Assembly (NCBI GenBank): GCA_021904315.1
Contig: CM038908.1
Location: 22,154,501-22,218,500 of the forward strand
DNA: 64,000 nucleotides
Origin: Sphagnum magellanicum
Taxonomy: Eukaryota; Streptophyta; Sphagnopsida; Sphagnales; Sphagnaceae
Reading direction: 5' to 3'
Each line of letters opens with the position of its first letter. The first letter of the stretch is position 1. Position numbers and translations under genes: made by a program. Under the pieces are notes generated by a model. It was not told the origin of the DNA. It was given only the letters and a program-made list of their open reading frames with translations, and made no database searches. Shown in pieces: positions 35,701 to 45,539 of the stretch.

Positions 35701-37247
35701 CATGCCAACACCACCCACACATTCCTTTTCCCAAGCTTTTCCTAACATAAAGTGGATGGTTGGACCACCCACACAAGGCAACTCTTGTGCCTTGACTCGC
35801 ACAATCCCACTTTTAGATGGGATTCTAACTAACCTATTGTGCCTTTCAATGAGCACATTGTTTTGGGTAATGAATTCCATTCCCAAAACACACTCCAATC
35901 CACCCAAGGTGGAAACTAACAAGTCTACCTTTCCTCTCCAATTCCCCAATTGGAGAGGCACCTCTTTTGTTTGCAACGTAGTTGCATGGGGAACCCCATC
36001 CGCGAAGTGCACCTCAATGGGTGCCTTGAGCTCCTCCAAGTGGAGCTCCATCCTTTCGGCGCTTTCCAAAGTTATGAAATTGTGAGAGGCCCCTGTGTCC
36101 AAAAGACATAAAATTTCCCGCTGAGAAATCTTCCCTTTCAAGAAGATAAGTCGGTTGCATTCCTTTTGGGCTAAAGTGGCATTGAGAGCAAGTACCTTGG
36201 AGCTCCCAACACCCGATTTGGACTTGGGGCAATCTTTGGAGTAGTGCCCCACTTCGTTACAATTGAAGCATGCCCCTTTGGGCTTTGCTCCAAAATCTCC
36301 CTTTGGTTGGCTCCCCTTGGAGGGAGCCCCCTTCTTCACAAAATTGCCTTTTGGTTTGAACCCCGAGCCTTGAAATGTTTTGGGCTTATCCTTGGTTGGG
36401 CTACCTTGCCCCCGGTTCCATTCCCCCTCATGCCTTGGTTTCTTGTGAAGGAACTTGTTGTCCTTCTTGAACCCGGATTTGTCACTCTGCCCCACATCCG
36501 AGAAGTTCTCCACTTTTGTGATGGCCTCGGATAATGAGGCGGGCCAACTCTCCTCAAACTTTCGCTTGGCCCAAGTTGGAAGCCCCATCACGAATTGGGA
36601 CACACGGTCCATCTCGTGCATGTGCCGGACCTCGAGCATGAGTTCGGAATAAGCCCTCACATATTGCCTCAAGTTCTCATTTGTGGCATTCACAAGGTCA
36701 CGGAGTTTGCACCTAGAAATGTAGTCGGAGTTTCTTGGAACAAATTCCGATTCGAGCTGCTCCTTAAAGAACTCCCATGTGTAGCCATGGTTCCTCCCTT
36801 CCTCTTGTCGGACCGTCCACCACCATGTGGCGGCATAGCCTTTCAAATAGGATTGGGCAAGCTCCACGGCGGAATTCCGTCCTACTTTGGTGGCATGCAA
36901 GTAGTCGTCCATCTCCGCAAGCCAAGCATCCACAACCTTGCGGTCGTGGGCACCATCGAAGTTCCCAGGCTTGGCCGGTTGAAACCTTTCACCCTTGGCG
37001 GCTCCCGTTTTGAGGGCTGCCACCAACTCACCAAAGTCGAGCCTATTCATCTTGAGGAGTATTTCCAATTGCTTCGGGGTGAATAGGACCGAGCTCCTTT
37101 GTTCCTCTTCCCACTTTCGGGCTCATCTCGATCCTCCCGGGGCATGGGTACCTCCTCCCCAATAGATTCGGGCGAGGCTACTTGGTTATCGACGGGCTCC
37201 TCCAACACGGAGTCTTGCGATTGTTTGCGGTTCTTCTTGGGAGCCAT
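32769..37247 (-). pseudogene. Chromovirus A gag-pol polyprotein, disrupted
   Basis: Gag-pol of a chromodomain-bearing Ty3/gypsy element. It starts at MAPKKNRKQ (ATG 37,247). A frameshift near 37,106 separates the first roughly 47 codons. Then a 993-codon frame holds gag, a CCHC knuckle ([14 protein letters not shown]), protease (LLDTGAS), RT (YIDDILIY near 35,038-35,061) and RNase H. A further frameshift lies near 34,150. The integrase follows with its H-H-C-C zinc region and DDE core, including DFMVSLPPSKGFDAIMVVVD and RPQTDGQTERVN. In-frame stops occur at 33,540 (CAA to TAA) and at 33,237 (two adjacent arginine codons changed to TAATGA). The end holds a GPY/F-type module and a chromodomain (YLVKWKGY) with a KKKRRRV tail. 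Copy B shares this order. Confidence 0.93.
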
Positions 37248-37290
37248 CCCAACCCAAGAAGTGAGCTTCACCACTTGTTATGATACCACG

Positions 37291-38112
37291 TGACGCGCTC
37301 CCAAGTCACGGGGTGAATCCCATTTGAGGGTTTCACAAAGTCAAGTTGCGGAAAGTTGAGACTTGGTAGCACGCTCCCGACTTCCAACTCTAGAAAGGGG
37401 TAGAGGGTCGAGTTGGGAGCCCCGGGATTAGACTAGGAAGAGGGACTAGTTTAGCTCGTGTGAATCTGCATCCAAAAACCAACCAAATCGGGTTAGTTTA
37501 GCATTCAGGACACCCTTTGGTGTTGGGACTTGCCACGGGCACTTGGACACACAAGACTCACCACAGCCCGGACTCGGGGGAAGCCACCACCTTCCCCCAT
37601 ATAGTATTCTCTGAAGCTGGTCGCAAAGGCTACATCTGAATGGCACATTTTGTTGGGACTCCCGAAATGGAGTCCCGAAAGTGTCCCGGTTAGACTCTCG
37701 GAACTTTGAACGGTCATAGCTCCTTGCCCCGAACTTGGATTGGGACGTGTTTTGAATCAATGTTGTAGCTCTCGTCGAGAGCTTTCAAATGCTCCTATCG
37801 CACTCTCCAAGGCAACGTTGGGAAGAGGTCGATTCCCGACTTTTAGTGGTCGGGAGTCAAACTACCAATTTGACTCCCGGCCCTTCTTTTGCCCATAACT
37901 TGAGCTGCAGATGTCCGAATTGGCAATGCGAGGCCATTTTCGATATCTACGTTTCAAGACCTTTCCAATGACATCAAGAACGCCCCAATGCGAGGTGTTT
38001 TAAGCCTTGTTGTCGAGGTCTGAACATTCGGGAGTCCCGGAAGACTCCCAACCTCCAACTTTTCCAAGTGTTGGGCTTCACCCCCACACTTGGCCAAAGT
38101 GGGGTTACGACA
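37291..38112 (-). repeat. Chromovirus A 5' LTR
   Basis: 822 bp, minus strand, TGTCGTAACCCC...GGAGCGCGTCA, adjacent to the primer site at about 37,277-37,288. Confidence 0.93.
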
Positions 38113-41100
38113 GGCGATGCTTCTCAGCTCCCAAGACCTTGGTGAAGATGTCATCAACCTGATCCTCTGTGCTGACATAAATAAGATTAATCTCACCTAC
38201 CAAGACCTTTTCCCTGATAAAGCGATAATGAACCTCAATGTGTTTTGTCCGTGCATGAAACACTGGGTTCCTAGCCACCTGAATACTACTAAGGTTATCA
38301 CAATATATGACAACTTGTTTATCCACATGCAGCCCCAAATCTCCAAGTAGCTTGCGGAGCCAAGCTACCTCACATGCTGCCATCGCAGCACCCCTGTACT
38401 CTGCTTTTGTTGTTCGACAAGGCAACTGTCGACTGCTTCTTGCTACTCCAAGTAACAGTAGCGCTCCCAAAAGAGAACATAAAACCGCTAGTACATCTCC
38501 TGTCTGAGATGCTACCAACCCAATCAGCATCTATGTATCCATGCACCTGCAACTCCGTGCTAGTTTCATAAAAGAAACCATAATCTGCTGCGGCACTCAC
38601 ATAACATAGTGTGTGCCTCACACCATCCAAATGTGGCTTCCGAGGAACCTGCATAAATTGGCTCTCCAACCCAACTATGTAGTTTAAGTCCGGTCTGGTG
38701 ATCGTCATGTAGATAAAACTACCCACTATCTTCCTGTACATAGTGGCATCCTCTAAAACCTCACCTACATCTGCACTCAGCTTGCCATTCTGATTCAGTG
38801 GTACAGAAATGGGCTTACAACCAACCATACCATATTTGGACAGCATGTCCAATGCATATTGTCGCTGCAACAACCATATACCCTTAAGTGTCATGATGAC
38901 CTCAATGCCTAGGAAGAATTTGAGCTCACCCAGATCCTTCATGTCAAACTTCTGCTTAAAGAGACGTTTTACATGCTCAACTTCCTTCTCATTGTCACCC
39001 CCAACAATGAAATCATCCACATAGATAGTGATGACCACAATGCCCTCATCACTTTTATGCACATAGAGTGAATGATCTGCATTTGACATACGAAAGCCAA
39101 TGGTGACAAGATACTCTGCAATTTTGTCATGCCATGCTCTCGGTGCCTATTTCAGTCCATACAAGGCTTTACACAGCCTGCACACATAATTTGGGTGACT
39201 CATATCCTCATATCCAGGTGGTTGGTCCAAATACACCTCTTCTTGCAACTCGCCATGTAAGAAGGCATTGTTTACATCCATTTGATGTAACAGCCAACCT
39301 CTTGATGCAACCATTGCAATCACAGCTCTCACTGTTGCCATCTTTTCAACAGGAGCAAATGTCTTTTCATAATCAATGCCATGTGTCTGGGCATATCCTT
39401 TGGCTATTAATTTAGCCTTATACTTGCTTATGCTTCCATCCGAGTTGTGCTTCACTTTGTACACCCACTTACATCCAATAGCCTTTTTCCCTTCAAGCAA
39501 AGGCACCAACTCCCATGTCCTGTTTGCATCCAATGCAGCCATCTCCTCATCCATGGCTTTATCCCAAAGTGCATGCCCAATGGCATCCTCAAAACAAATG
39601 GGTTCAACATCCTACACAACCTTTGCCATATATGCATAATGGCGAGCTACATAACCATCATATATCAATCTCTGGACTGGTCGTCTTTCCCTGGTAGACA
39701 TGCGTGGACCTGGATCTATCCATGGTGTCCTATTTGCTACATTAGCCCTTTTCACACCAAGTGTCCTGATAGTTGGAATCCCAAACTCCTCATCAAGGCT
39801 CTACTCAAAGCCATTAGACCCTCCATCTACATGTGAATATCTTGCAGAAATGTCTGGCATACCAAGGGCCTCACCAACCTTCTCTTTTCCTTTATATGAT
39901 GCATCACATGTATTTGTAGGACTGCTATTATGACACAGCCTACCACTCCATGGTCTATTAATAGACCCACTAGAAGGGGACTCTCATGGTCCACTCAATG
40001 TTTGTGATTGCTGACCTGCATTTTTTGCAACCACATGCTCATCTGCATCAGCCCCAATAGTGTCTTTCATATCAGCATACCAGCTGCTCATTTCATCAAA
40101 CACAACATCCCTGCTCACCCTCATTTTACGTGTGACAGGGTTATAACATCTGTACCCTTTCTGCTCAAGTGAGTACCCAATGAAAACACATTTTTCAGCC
40201 TTCAAATCTAGCTTAGTCCGTAGCTCATCTGGTACATGTACATATGCAATGCACCCAAACATTTTCAAGTGTGACAAATCTGGTTTTCTGCCACTGTACT
40301 TTTCCTTTGGAGTCATACCATGCACTACTGCTGTGGGGGTCCTGTTCATGATATAAACTGCAGTCGTAACTGCTTCAGCCCAATAATGATGTGGCATGCT
40401 CTTGTCAGCCATTAATGCACGAGCAACCTCTGCAATGTGCTTGTTCTTTCTCTCAGCAACTCCATTTTGCTGTGGAGTATACCTGCATGTAAATTGCCTC
40501 TGAATTCCATGCATTTTCAAATATGTAGTAAACTCATTGGAGAAATATTCCCCCCCTCCATCTGACCTTAGGCACTTAACTTGCAACCCTGTTTGCTTTT
40601 CAGCCAACATTCTGAAATTCTGAAAGTGAGTAAACACTTCACTTTTTTCCTTCATGAAGTACACCCACACTCTCCTTGTGTGGTCATCAATGAATGATAC
40701 ATAGTAGCGACATCCTCCCATTGACGCCGTCTTGGTTGGCCCCCATACATCTGAATGCACTACATCAAGTGCTCTCTTACTTACATTCTTGTCATGCGGA
40801 AACACATTCTTTGTTTGTTTCCCAAATTGACATGCTTCACATATCTTATGCATTCCATCCACCTTAAACTTTGGCAAACCTGTGACAATTTCTGAACTCT
40901 GCATAAACTTCAATCGCTGCTCATTTACATGACCAATACGCTTATGCCATATGTCCATATCAGCCACAACTCCTGCACCTTGTGTAAACATAGTAGCTTT
41001 CACCTCAGGCATGCTTACATCCAAGGTAAACATTATGCCCACTCTTTTGCCCTTAGCAACTAAATGACATTTGTCCTTGAAGTCTTCGACATAGCAACCA

Positions 41101-42764
41101 TCAAGGTTGAACCGAACTTGCAAACCCTGCTCAATCATTTGCCCAATAGAAACCAAGTTCTTTGTGATATTGGGCACATGAAGTACATCAGACAAGTACT
41201 TTATCTTGCCATCTTGCATAGCTAATGGCACATTCCCGATATGAGCAATGGGATGGGCTGTGTCATCTCCCATCTCTACATAACCTAGTTTTTCCAGATT
41301 TTTGACATCCCTAAACCACTCACCATGATAGGTCATGTGGTTAGAGGCTCCTGAATCCACATACCATACATTATCAACATTTGTGGATACATTTGCAACC
41401 ACTGTATTTAGCATGTGTTACACAACAAATAGATGCTCATACCTATCTTCAGCCTGCTTGCTTGAGGATGCATAATTATTCTGCTACAGTCTTCCATTCC
41501 TCATGTCACTTTCCTTTTTTTTACATTTTCTGGCCCAATGGCCTGGTTTGCCACAATAGTGACAGTCTCTAGAATCTGATCCAGATTGTTGTCTGTTCCA
41601 ATTTCCACGTCCTCTTTGGCCCCCCTTGCTTTGAGACTGGCCTCTTCCACCACCTCTGTATGACTGTTGTTGCTATTGTTGCTGTGAGTCATTTGACTGT
41701 TGCTGTCCAAAATTCTGATTTCCAAAACGGCCACCACCTTGGCCTTGACCACGACCTCTTCCTCTGCCTCTACTTGTATTTGAGTAGAAGGCCTGCTGCT
41801 CTACATTGTTCTTGTTTTGTGTAGAACAATCTTCATTTAAAGTTTTCTCTTCTACAATCAGCATTGAAACAAGATCTCGAAAGTTGGGAACATTCTCCCT
41901 GACAATTATGGATGTCTTGAAAGGTTTGTATTCCTTTCCAAGTCCATTTAAACAAACGCTGACCAAATCATCATCATCCACAGATACATTAATAGATGCA
42001 AGGGATTCAACAATACCCTTGATCTTCAATGAATACTCATTGATAGACATGTTCTTCTTCTCCACAATGTGCAGCTCTTGCTTTAGCTGCAGCTTCCTTG
42101 CCTTTGTTTGGAACATTTGCACCAAGTTTTGCCATGCTTCTGCTAGAGTGTGAGCATCCTGTATGTGCCCAATCATAGTGTCTGTAACATTGACAGACAA
42201 CCAATACATGACTTTGTGTGCACCCTAATTCCAATCCTTGAATGCTTTTATCTCTACTGGAGTGACATTTTCCTCGGGCAACTCTGGAGGGTCTTCATTC
42301 TCACCTTCCACATAGTCCCAAAATCCTTTTCCCATAAGGAAATTGGTCATCCTGAACTTCCAAGCATGGAAGTTGTTCTTGTCAAGCTTCTCACTAACAA
42401 TTTGATTGATGCCGTCTGACATCTTGTCCAGCTTCTCACTAACAATTTGATTGATGCTGTCTGACATCTTGTCCGAATAGCACACGAACGCTTGTTGACT
42501 CAAAACAGAGGTCGAGATGATGCAAAAACATAGTTTCAGCCCCAAAATTCCGTCCAAAAGACTATATACAATCCCTATAGCTTCGTCTTGGTGAAGACAG
42601 CTCCTCGATCCGATGTCGTTTGCCGGTGCCTCCTGAAGAGCTCCGACACGGGTGTAGTGGCGAACATGAAGGGGGAAGAGATGATGACCTCTTGCTGTCG
42701 TATCGCCTCCTTTGCTTCTTGTGCTTGTTGCTCAGCCCTTAGCCTGTACCAGGCTCTGATACCA

Positions 42765-42978
42765 TGAAAAGATAGGGGGGGGAGAGAGCTTGAGCTCTTG
42801 CAAACACACACACCCCTAGACGACAACAAGTCCTCCAAAAAAAAACAGTGGCGAAGATCCATCGCGCGTGCATTAGTCGATGTGAACGTAGAACGGTCAC
42901 TAAGCGCGCCAGTCGATGTAGAATGGTCACTGAGGCACATCATGAGTGTCAGCTCTAGTTGAGCTTGACATCTCAACA
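42765..42978 (-). repeat. Copia 5' LTR
   Basis: 214 bp, TG...CA. On the minus strand it is followed directly by TGGTATCAGAGCCTGGTAC (42,764-42,746), the primer-binding site. Confidence 0.93.
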
Positions 42979-43056
42979 AATGTTGCTCTAGATCCCTCAC
43001 TGGCATGCAAAATGGCAACCATTGTAAGTGTTGTGCCATCAAAGTATTTGTGAACA

Positions 43057-43640
43057 CTGAAGAATGAACTTCACGAGGAGTTCTGAAAAGCCCAGATATG
43101 AACTTATCGGGGCACCAAAATCCAGAAGCTGCAAGCACCCTGTCACATAATATCTCACTCCACCAAGCCTTGGGGTGGTGTGGATCATAAACAGTTTGGC
43201 AGAGACAGTTTTGGCAGAGATAGTGGGATGACTAAACAGAGCTGATCAGGATTGGAAAAAACAGTAGCAATACGATTAGTCACAGTCTTCTGATACAACT
43301 CAGCTATCACGTCCCTTACAATGAATGCACAATGTTTGATTCTCCTCACTGTAGCAGCACATGACAGTCAGTGGTTTCTTTAGTAGTTGCAACCTCAAAT
43401 CCCCATCTAACAAAGTGGATCACCAGTGTCCTGCTTGCCAAGACCTCTCATCATGCAACCAAGCTTAGGCAACCATTGGAAAACGAATATTATGGAAACT
43501 TGAAACCTGCCGAAAGATCATAAAGGAGTGTTGATGAAGGAACTTAGGGGAGACAATTATTGAAACTAGTCCAGCCACCTCAATCTCAGAAGCATTTCTA
43601 TTTGCTGCCTAAAAGATCACAAACACAGTGTAACAAGTGG
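43057..43640. other. Unassigned sequence between POLD1 exons and copia
   Basis: About 580 bp where the final POLD1 exons (rest of CysA, CysB) would be expected. No match was found by eye. An open minus-strand stretch at about 43,057-43,190 reads PKAWWSEILCDR and FWCPDKFISG, which I cannot assign. Confidence 0.35.
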
Positions 43641-45513
43641 CATATGTGATTGGAGTCCTGCAACTAATGCAACTGGCACGTTTCTTTGCAAACTTCATTA
43701 TGCCACTGCTTGAGGGTGTGGATATGGACACTGAACGGGTGTGGCTGCCATGAAGCAGCTCCCTACTTGCATTCTTCAGGATAGGATCAAATATCTGCAA
43801 CAAGGGCTGCCCCACCCATTTTCACATGAAATATGAGCACATAATCTCACACAGGTGCCATAATCACCACAACTAGCATCAGTATCAATCTCTCATGCAC
43901 CTCTAGAACTTAAAACTACAATTGCTCTGATTCTACTCCCCTCTCCTCCAAGAAACGAATTTAGAGTCCTGTTTGGCGTGCACAGTGTAGCACCCAAGAT
44001 AACAAGTGTGGTATTCAGACTCAGAAAATAAAGGTGGGAGACACACCTTGCTGAGCTGGTTCTCAAGGTAGTATTGAGGATCAATTGGAATGTTATTCTC
44101 CATGACATATATAGGATCCTCTGACTTTTCATTTGGCTGTAAGTGAAGGTGTACATTATGTAAGGTTATCAGCTGAGCTAGCAATGGGTGCTTGGGTACA
44201 CAGTTTCCACTCAAATGAGACAGACCATGCAGCCTTCAAGTTTCAGCGGAATTTGACCTTTCGAAATTTGCACATACCTTGGCCCCTTTTGCTGCTTTGA
44301 TGATGACATAAGGCTCATGGTCACCCACACTAGGAGCAGTTGCAGCATCCCACTGACTCAACAAACAGTTTTCAACCTAATTCTGAGCATGGGTAGAACT
44401 CCAGGTTGAAGATGCAACAAACAAAGAACACTCATCCATATCATGATTCAGTGTCACTACTGTGATTCTCTCCATACAGAAACCTTGTCCTTTGTAATTG
44501 TAACATTGAACTTCTCTTGCACACTCTAGCCCTGTCTTTGGTCAAGTGGTCATGGCATCAAACAACCCTAATTTCAACACATTTGGGACAAAAGGTCACC
44601 TTGTGCATACGCTCAGCAAGCTCAACATGGGCAGATTTGTTTGCATAGTCTTCTCCAGATTTTGTCAAGCCTTGTTCAGATAGGATTGACACAACATATC
44701 AGGATTGACAACAGAAACATTGATAAAGATTATGAATCAAGGTTGGCAGGAACTGGTCAAGCCCCAAAAGTAGCAACATCATACCAAATAACCTCATAAC
44801 CTCTTCTCTTAGCTGTGCAAATCTCATCAATGTGGAGTGCTTGTGTATATGCAGGACATCCAATCATGTAGATCATCACAGGGAGATGGTGAAGGATGAC
44901 TTTATATACTACATATGCAAACCAACAAACACATGGAGGCGAGATGTCAGACCTTAGTAATTACAAGAAGAGAGAGGTCCATCAGATTCATGAGCAGGTC
45001 AGCTATAGTGTTTTTGACAAATTGCACAGCCCTTGGAATGTTTCGATCAATGAGGATTTTATGGAGGCACTCTGTCACCAAGTTCTTCACTAGTAGGCAA
45101 TTATCCCTCCTCACTGTCTCAATCCCTGCATTCCATAAGTTACGCATACACTGCAGTGAGAAAAGCACCCAGTCTTGCACATGCTCAATTGACTATGCAC
45201 CTAATCTTTGCCTGTTATCACTCTGGAATTCAGGAAGCAATGTCGCACTTGCCTTCTAGTCAACATCTTGTAACTTCTTTCCATTGTGATCTCTCCCATC
45301 CATAATGACTCCAGATTTTCAATGCCAACTTCCTCACAAGTTTGTCAGGCTCAGGTTCAGTGTTGTGGAATTGACATAGTCACAAAGGGCTTTGTTACCT
45401 TTGGTATCCATTTTGTCATACTTCTCAGTCTTGGTCCACAAAAGTCCAGCATTTCTCTTCTTGCTAATGAGCAAGTAGGGCCAATACACCTTTTCAAACT
45501 CCAACTTGATCGG
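43640..45513 (-). pseudogene. POLD1: DNA polymerase delta catalytic subunit, 3'-half exons
   Basis: Six consecutive exons on the minus strand match the eukaryotic replicative polymerase delta catalytic subunit: 45,513-45,399 ([19 protein letters not shown]...DKMDTKG), 45,125-44,953 (GIETVRRDNCLLVKNLV), 44,671-44,600 (SGEDYANKSAHVELAERM), 44,352-44,278 (WDAATAPSVGDHEPYVIIKA), 44,136-44,047 (EKSEDPIYVMENNIPIDP), and 43,806 to about 43,640 (ELLHGSHTRSVSISTPSSSG and the first cysteines of the CysA zinc motif). Most boundaries have AG/GT and compatible phase. The acceptor before the 44,671 exon reads AAGGC and would break frame. Catalytic motifs A and C (DTDS) are missing, because a gypsy remnant abuts the first exon. 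CysB was not found. Conserved residues are changed (for example KKRY to KKRN, NRMDL to NLMDL). It is a truncated duplicate. Confidence 0.85.
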
Positions 45514-45539
45514 CTGTTTCCAGAAACACCAGTGTTTGA

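Larger units (their letters stand above)
31159..38112 (-). mobile_element. Ty3/gypsy chromovirus, copy A, nested in copia
   Basis: 6,954 bp on the minus strand. LTRs of 822 bp each: 31,159-31,980 (3') and 37,291-38,112 (5'). The flanks are GGCAA (31,154-31,158) and GGCGA (38,113-38,117), a 5-bp target duplication with one later change. The primer site next to the 5' LTR is TGGTATCATAAC, a mutated form of the TGGTATCAGAGC found in copy B. A polypurine tract (GTGGGGGAGAG) precedes the 3' LTR. The two LTRs differ at many sites, so this insertion is clearly older than copy B. It interrupts the last residues of copia RNase H. Confidence 0.95.
31116..42467 (-). pseudogene. Copia gag-pol polyprotein, multiply interrupted and split
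   Basis: The likely start is the ATG at about 42,467 (MSDSINQIV). In order: gag with a duplicated 15-residue segment, a CCHC knuckle (C-X2-C-X4-H-X4-C) near 41,515-41,570, protease DSGAS near 41,345-41,360, integrase with its HHCC and DDE regions (about 40,960-40,400), RT with YVDD at about 39,010-39,024, and RNase H (39-38.1 kb). In-frame stops occur in gag (42,225; near 41,670), before the protease, after the integrase (39,984) and in RT, and a frameshift lies near 38,420. The gypsy element splits the frame at 38,112. The remainder after it (31,158-31,116; RFHNMLGVMELELS) completes the C-terminus up to the polypurine tract. It cannot make a functional polyprotein. Confidence 0.9.
30889..42978 (-). 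mobile_element. Ty1/copia LTR retrotransposon, host of a nested gypsy element
   Basis: A complete but dead copia element on the minus strand. LTRs are 30,889-31,101 (3') and 42,765-42,978 (5'), both TGTTGAGATG...TATCTTTTCA and nearly identical. Both sides have the 5-bp target duplication AATGT (30,884-30,888; 42,979-42,983). The primer site TGGTATCAGAGCC abuts the 5' LTR (initiator tRNA-Met type), and a polypurine tract GAGGGGGAG abuts the 3' LTR. Without the nested gypsy element and its TSD copy it is about 5.13 kb, the normal copia size. The order protease-integrase-RT-RNase H confirms copia. Confidence 0.95.
30831..43056 (-). pseudogene. Possible short host exon split by the copia insertion
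   Basis: Removing the copia element and one TSD copy joins 43,056-42,979 to 30,883-30,831 into about 131 bp, open in one minus-strand frame. It is bounded by an AG acceptor (CTTCAG before TGTTCAC) and a GT donor (GCACAAG before GTAATT). The frame reads through motifs such as KYFDGTTLTMV, ILHASEGS and FWEANAAKDHC. I do not recognise the family, and it does not match the POLD1 C-terminus expected downstream of the POLD1 exons. Another frame upstream (43,057-43,190) is also open. This is a weak candidate based only on open frame and splice signals. Confidence 0.3.

Noticed and set aside
34459..37086. Long plus-strand frames (up to 175 codons) opposite gypsy A, and their minus-strand counterparts in gypsy B
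   Set aside because: They mirror the pol coding strand and have no domain of their own.
43640..45513. A functional polymerase delta gene
   Set aside because: Upstream catalytic exons and the CysB motif are missing, one acceptor is out of phase, several conserved residues are changed, and transposons abut both ends.
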